From DATAOG01 sp963840925 (GTDB lineage: Bacteria; Pseudomonadota; Alphaproteobacteria; Geminicoccales; Geminicoccaceae): a stretch of 64,000 nucleotides of DNA. The translations under genes and the position numbers were made by a program. Below are positions 60,222 to 64,000 of this stretch, in pieces. The notes beneath the pieces were generated by a model, which had not been told where the DNA came from, ran no database searches, and saw only the letters and a list, made by a program, of their open reading frames with translations. The first letter of the stretch is position 1. Each line of letters starts with the position of its first letter. Location of the stretch: contig CAWJAY010000057.1 of NCBI GenBank assembly GCA_963840925.1, positions 247,656-311,655 on the forward strand. Direction: 5' to 3'.

Positions 60222-61471
60222 GTGCTCAAAGGGTTTCTGGGGTTCGCGACGGCGTCGCTGCTGCTCGTCACGTCCCTGACCCAGCCTGCCGAGACCGTCC
60301 CTGGTCGACGACCAGGTGGCGCTCGCCTCGAGCACCTCGCCCGGTCCGACCGTGCACAGCTCCGACGGCGTCCGCGGACCGAACCTGGCCGATCTGACCG
60401 CAGCGCCAGCGGCGCTCCCGGCTGGGCGCACTCGAGACCGACGAGGTCGGCTGGACGGTGGCACCCGGACTCGAGTACTCCCGGTGGACCCGGCTCGAGC
60501 AGCAGGGCCCGGTGCAGGTGCACCTCCTCACCGCCCGGCTCGACGAGCCCGGACTGGTCCTCGACCAGGTCAGCGGGACGGCGATCCGTTCCCGGGCTCC
60601 GCTGACGCAATGGCTCCGGGCCGACAACGCAGTCGCAGGCGTGAACGCCGACTTCTTCGACATCGACGACACCGGCGCGCCGCTGGGAGTGGGAGCAGAT
60701 CGGCAACGGCGACTGCTCCACTCCCCGCGATCGGGCTGGAACAACGCCTTCCTGATCGACTCGGCCGGTACGGCGCGAGTGATGGCGGACCCGTTCTACG
60801 GACGGGTCGTGCCACGGGGCGGCAGCGCGAAGACGATCACCAACTTCAACTCCCCGGTGGTGGCGCCGAACGGCATCGGCCTGTACACCTCCGCCTGGGG
60901 CCGAACAGCCGGTCGCAACGTGGTCAACGGAGCCCGTCGCGTGCGCCAGGTCGTCATCCGCGACGGCGTGGTCCGCTCGAACAGCACCACGCTCTCCTCG
61001 GGTTCCACGATCACCGGTTCGGTGCTGGTCGGGCGCGGCGACGGCGCCGGACGCCTTCGGGACCTGCGGGTCGGCCGCCGCGTCCGGATCGAGAAGGCAC
61101 TGGGCACCGGCGCCCGGATGGCGGTGGGTGGCAGCGTCCAGCTGATCCGGAGCAGGACGGTGATCACGAAGGACAACGGCGAGCTGCACCCGCGGACAGC
61201 CATCGGCATCGACCGCGACCTCAGGCTGTTGCACCTCGTCGTCGTGGACGGCCGCTCGGAGAGCAGCTCGGGCCAGACGCTGCTGCAGCTCGCCAACCTG
61301 CTCAGGTCACTCGGCGACGACGCCGCCCTCAACCTCGACGGAGGCGGATCCTCGACGATGGTGGCGAAGGACCCGGCCGGCCTGCTCGGCGTACGCAACA
61401 GCCCCTCGGACGGCAGCCCAGCGCGAGGTCCCAACGGGCTGGGCTTCCGCTACACCCCGCCGCCCGGCTGA
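60222..61471 (+). CDS. Phosphodiester glycosidase (NAGPA domain) family secreted protein, two frameshifts
   Basis: About 416 residues when corrected. GTG 60222 starts a signal peptide (LKGFLGFATASLLLVTSLTQ). NAGPA domain markers: NAVAGVNADFFDIDDTGAPL, TAIGIDRDLRLLHLVVVDGR and DDAALNLDGGGSSTMV near the C-terminus. Frame breaks near 60,300 and 60,425; total length 3n+2 fits two insertions. NAGPA-type enzymes cleave N-acetylglucosamine 1-phosphodiesters or related glycan links; in actinobacteria they act on envelope or exopolysaccharide substrates. Confidence 0.75.
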
Positions 61472-61476
61472 CCCCC

Positions 61477-61592
61477 TCAAGTCAGCCGTACGACGATCCA
61501 GTCGGCCGCCCCGAGCAGCACCAGGAACCGGAGGTAGCGACCGACCAGGCAGGTGCTGACGAACAGCCAGATGTCCACGTGCAGCTGGCGTC
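61477..61592 (-). pseudogene. Fragment of a membrane protein end, possibly YqaA/DedA-like
   Basis: About 36 residues read LHVDIWLFVSTCLVGRYLRF followed by LVLLGAADWIVVRLT and a stop at 61477-61479. The pattern of a hydrophobic helix with GRYLRF resembles the end of YqaA-type membrane proteins. An in-frame stop lies just upstream and the preceding sequence is only coding-like in another frame, so it is broken or interrupted by an indel. Weak assignment. Confidence 0.3.
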
Positions 61593-61686
61593 AGGGAGCA
61601 AACGCCATGGACGTCGAGCGACCCAGCCGTCGAGGGATCACCGGCCCAGCCCTGGTACGACCCCGGGTCCAGCGCGGGGTTCGACC

Positions 61687-63162
61687 TCAGAAGATCAGGG
61701 CGGTCGCGGGGTCCTCCATGATCGCGGCGACGTCGGCGAGGAACGCGAGCCCTTCTCGCCGTCGATGTGCCGGTGGTCGAAGGCGAGCGCGAGCTGGGTG
61801 ACTGGCGGAGCACGATCTCGTCCACTCGGCCGGTGGAGACCACCCACGGCTGCTTGCGCACCGCGCCGAAGCACAGGATCGCCGACTCGCCGGGGTTGAT
61901 GATCGGCGTGCCGGCGTCGACGCCGAAGACGCCCACGTTGGTGATCGTGAACGTGCCGCCGCGACATCTCGGCCGGCTGGGTCTTGCCGTCGCGCGCGGT
62001 CGCGGTCAGCTGGTTGAGTGCTGCCGCGAGCTCCACGAGGGCGAGGCTGCTCGGCGTCCTTGACGTTGGGCACGACCAGGCCACGCGGGGTGGCGGCGGC
62101 GATGCCGAGGTTCACGTAGTTCTTGTAGACGATCTCCTGCGCCGCCTCGTCCCAGAACGAGTTGATCTCCGGCGTACGCCGCATCGCCGAGCATCGCGGC
62201 CCGGGCCAGGACCAGCAGCGGGCAGACCTTGACGTCGCGGAACTCGCGGCGCTTCTTGAGCCGCTCGACGAACTCCATGGTCCGGGTGACGTCGACGGTC
62301 ACCCACTCGGTGACGTGCGGGGCGGTGAAGGCCGAGTCGACCATCGCCTGCGCCCATCATCTTGCGCACGCCCTTGATCGGCTCGCGGCGCTCCCGCTCA
62401 CCGGTCGCGGCCTGCGCGCTGGCGCGGAGCGAGCCCGGTCCGTGGTGACGAGCGAGCGCCGCGAGCGTCTCGAAGCCTGCCGCTGCCGTCTGCACGTCGG
62501 CGCGGGTGATCGACGCCCTGCGGACCGGACCCGGTCAGCTTGGCGAGGTCGACGCCGAGGTCCTTGGCGAGCTTGCGCACCGGCGGCTTCGCCAGCGCAC
62601 CGCGACCCGGGTGCGTCCGCAGCGATGCGCGGTCGACGACCGAGGGGGCCGGGACCGCGGGCTCGTCGGCCTCGACGACGGCCTCGGACTGCGCGCCACC
62701 GGGGGCGAACGCGCCCTGCACCTGCATCTGGGTCGCTGGCACCGGCCTCGGTCGCGGGCGGGGCCGACCCCTGCGGGCGCGCCGCATCGGCCCCGGTCGG
62801 CCTTGTTGCGGCCGACCAGGCTCTCGCCCTCGCCGCCACCGCTGGCGGCGGGGTTGGACAGGTCGATCTGCCATGTCGCGCGCGGCCCTCGGCGGGGCGG
62901 CCTCGCGGAGCGGCCGGCGGCGTCTCGGCGCCGTCGCCGATCGAGATGATCGGCGTCCCGACCGGGACCGTCTCGCCCTCGGGCACCAGCAACGCGGGAC
63001 GGTGCCGGCGTACGGCGAGGGCAGCTCGACGAGGGACTTCGCGGTCTCGATCTCGACGACGATGTCGTTGATCTCGACGACGTCGCCCTCCTTGACCTTC
63101 CAGGAGACGATCTCGGCCTCGGTGAGGCCCTCACCGACGTCGGGCAGCTTGAAGTCGGCCAC
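61687..63162 (-). CDS. bkdC: Dihydrolipoamide acyltransferase E2 of a 2-oxoacid dehydrogenase, several frameshifts
   Basis: About 480 residues when repaired; GTG start at 63162. Lipoyl domain ADFKLPDVGEGLTEAEIVSW with the lipoylated lysine in EIETAKSLVELPSPY near residue 44; Ala/Pro linker; peripheral E3-binding segment with PPVRKLAKDLGVDLAKLTG; catalytic domain with FRDVKVCPLLVLARA and DHRHIDG (acyltransferase His/Asp) near the end, closing FLADVAAIMEDPATALIF. Frame changes occur about every 100-150 bases. The E1-beta gene ends 9 bases upstream, so they are one operon. Branched-chain type is inferred from the pairing; pyruvate or another oxoacid is possible. Confidence 0.75.
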
Positions 63163-63171
63163 GGTTGCTCC

Positions 63172-64000
63172 TCAGAACTCGAGGGATCGGTCCACGGCGT
63201 CGAGGACCCGGTCGAGGTCGGGGAGGAAGTCCTCCTCGATCCGGGACGCGGGGTAGGGCGTGTCGAAGCCGCCGACCCGGAGCACCGGCGACTCCAGCGA
63301 GTAGAAGCACTCCTCGGTGGATCCGCGCGGCGACCTCGGAGCCGATGCCGAGGTTGACGTGGGCCTCGTGGGTGATCATCGCCCGGCCGGTCCGGCGTAC
63401 GGAGTCGAGGACCGGGCCCATGTCGAGCGGGCTCAGCGTGCGCAGGTCGATGACCTCGAGCGAGCGGCCCTCGGTGGCGGCCGCCTCGGCGGCCGCCATC
63501 GCGGTCTTCACCATCGGGCCGTAGGCGAGCACGGTGACGTCGGTGCCGTGGCGGACGACCCGGCTGGTGAACAGCGGCTCCGGGGTCGCGGGTCGTCGAG
63601 CTCGGCCTTGTCGGCGTGGTACTGCCGCTTCGGCTCGAGGAAGATCACCGGGTCGTCGGAGGCGATCGCCTGCTGGATCATCCAGTAGCCGTCGACCGGG
63701 TTGGAGCAGGCGACGACCTTCAGGCCCGGCGTGTGCGCGAACTGCGCCTCCGGGCTCTCCGTGTGGTGCTCGACCGCACCGATGCCGCCACCGAACGGGA
63801 TCCGGATGACCATCGGCATCGGGGAGCGGCCCTTGGAGCGGTAGTGCATCTTCGCGACCTGGCACACGATCTGGTCGTACGCCGGGTAGACGAACCCGTC
63901 GAACTGGATCTCCACGACGGGCCGGTAGCCGCGCAGGGCCATCCCGACCGCCGTGCCGACGATGCCGGACTCGGCCAGCGGCGAGTCGATGACCCGGTCC
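63172..64000 (-). CDS. bkdB: 2-oxoacid dehydrogenase E1 component beta subunit, partial
   Basis: The 5' end lies beyond the window; about 276 codons are present. DRVIDSPLAESGIVGTAVGM, RPVVEIQFDGFVYPAYDQI, MVIRIPFGGGIGAVEHHTES and VACSNPVDGYWMIQQAIA belong to the transketolase-like central domain; VTVLAYGPMVKTAMAAAEAA, VIDLRTLSPLDMGPVLDS and RVGGFDTPYP are C-terminal. Frame breaks near 63,595 and 63,319 (one extra base in ATCCACCGAG restores ITEECFYSLE). With the alpha subunit, presumably upstream outside the window, it decarboxylates the 2-oxoacid and acylates E2. Confidence 0.82.

Noticed and set aside
1..64000. tRNA, rRNA, CRISPR arrays, insertion sequences or prophage genes
   Set aside because: No cloverleaf-like sequence, regularly spaced repeats, transposase, integrase or phage structural motif was found in any frame or gap that I read.

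Overview
The window is almost certainly two genomes joined end to end. Positions 1 to about 47,135 read as a GC-rich alphaproteobacterium, probably of the Rhodospirillales/Geminicoccaceae kind. The evidence is the order ubiG, lysC, ptsP, RodZ-like, ispG, hisS, prfA, plus comF-grxC-DUF1178, a Zur regulator and a CysD/CysNC/CysQ operon. From about 47,140 to 64,000 everything reads as a Nocardioides-like actinobacterium: two mycothiol-type maleylpyruvate isomerase-fold proteins, a DUF6458 protein, an F420-type luciferase-like oxidoreductase behind a KstR-type box, and a branched-chain 2-oxoacid dehydrogenase E2/E1-beta pair. The join lies inside one open frame that begins as an Rrf2 regulator and continues as a thiamine-diphosphate enzyme lacking its first ~100 residues.

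Alphaproteobacterial part. 1-3.4 kb: end of a TAXI-type TRAP binding protein, a secreted Calx-beta protein, an MtnK-like kinase with an altered active site, and gene debris (truncated LVIVD protein). 3.4-6.8 kb: sulfate activation operon cysD-cysNC-cysQ closed by a terminator. 7-10.3 kb: MFS transporter, Zur, TrpB2-like enzyme. 10.4-11.6 kb: an AT-richer islet of two orphan genes. 12-18.4 kb: GST, aldo/keto reductase, and a GldA-GldF-GldG-DUF4340 ABC export cluster. 18.6-25.5 kb: an orphan protein, a TIR-like putative effector, an epimerase, an aspartoacylase-family deacylase convergent with a DUF3604 protein, and a universal stress protein. 25.6-29.3 kb: two translationally coupled fold-type I PLP proteins, the second 756 residues long with an unrecognised N-terminal half; this is the best candidate here for an undescribed enzyme system. 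29.4-45.8 kb: housekeeping genes (comF, grxC, ubiG, lysC, ptsP, ispG, hisS, prfA) with a DUF4160/DUF2442 pair and a GNAT gene inserted between ispG and hisS.

Actinobacterial part. A divergent Rrf2 fragment and acyl-CoA dehydrogenase; an ArsR-SRPBCC-TIGR03086 operon with a 30-bp palindromic operator; a maleylpyruvate-isomerase-like/SDR/GNAT run with ATGA overlaps; a winged-helix regulator divergent from a small membrane protein, with a dyad lying across the shared promoter; an L,D-transpeptidase; an epimerase; an 82-bp nested palindrome; a KstR-type box before an F420-type oxidoreductase and a 3-alpha-hydroxysteroid-dehydrogenase-like SDR; a secreted propeller-like protein; a phosphodiester glycosidase; and the E2/E1-beta genes cut by the window end.

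Sequence quality matters here. Many genes, especially after 49 kb and most of all after 58.6 kb, are interrupted by single extra bases that can be pinpointed by restoring family reading frames. The bias to insertions suggests uncorrected long-read errors rather than true pseudogenes. The alphaproteobacterial part has only a few such breaks (GldG, nitronate monooxygenase, DUF4160). No tRNA, rRNA, CRISPR array, insertion sequence or prophage was seen.
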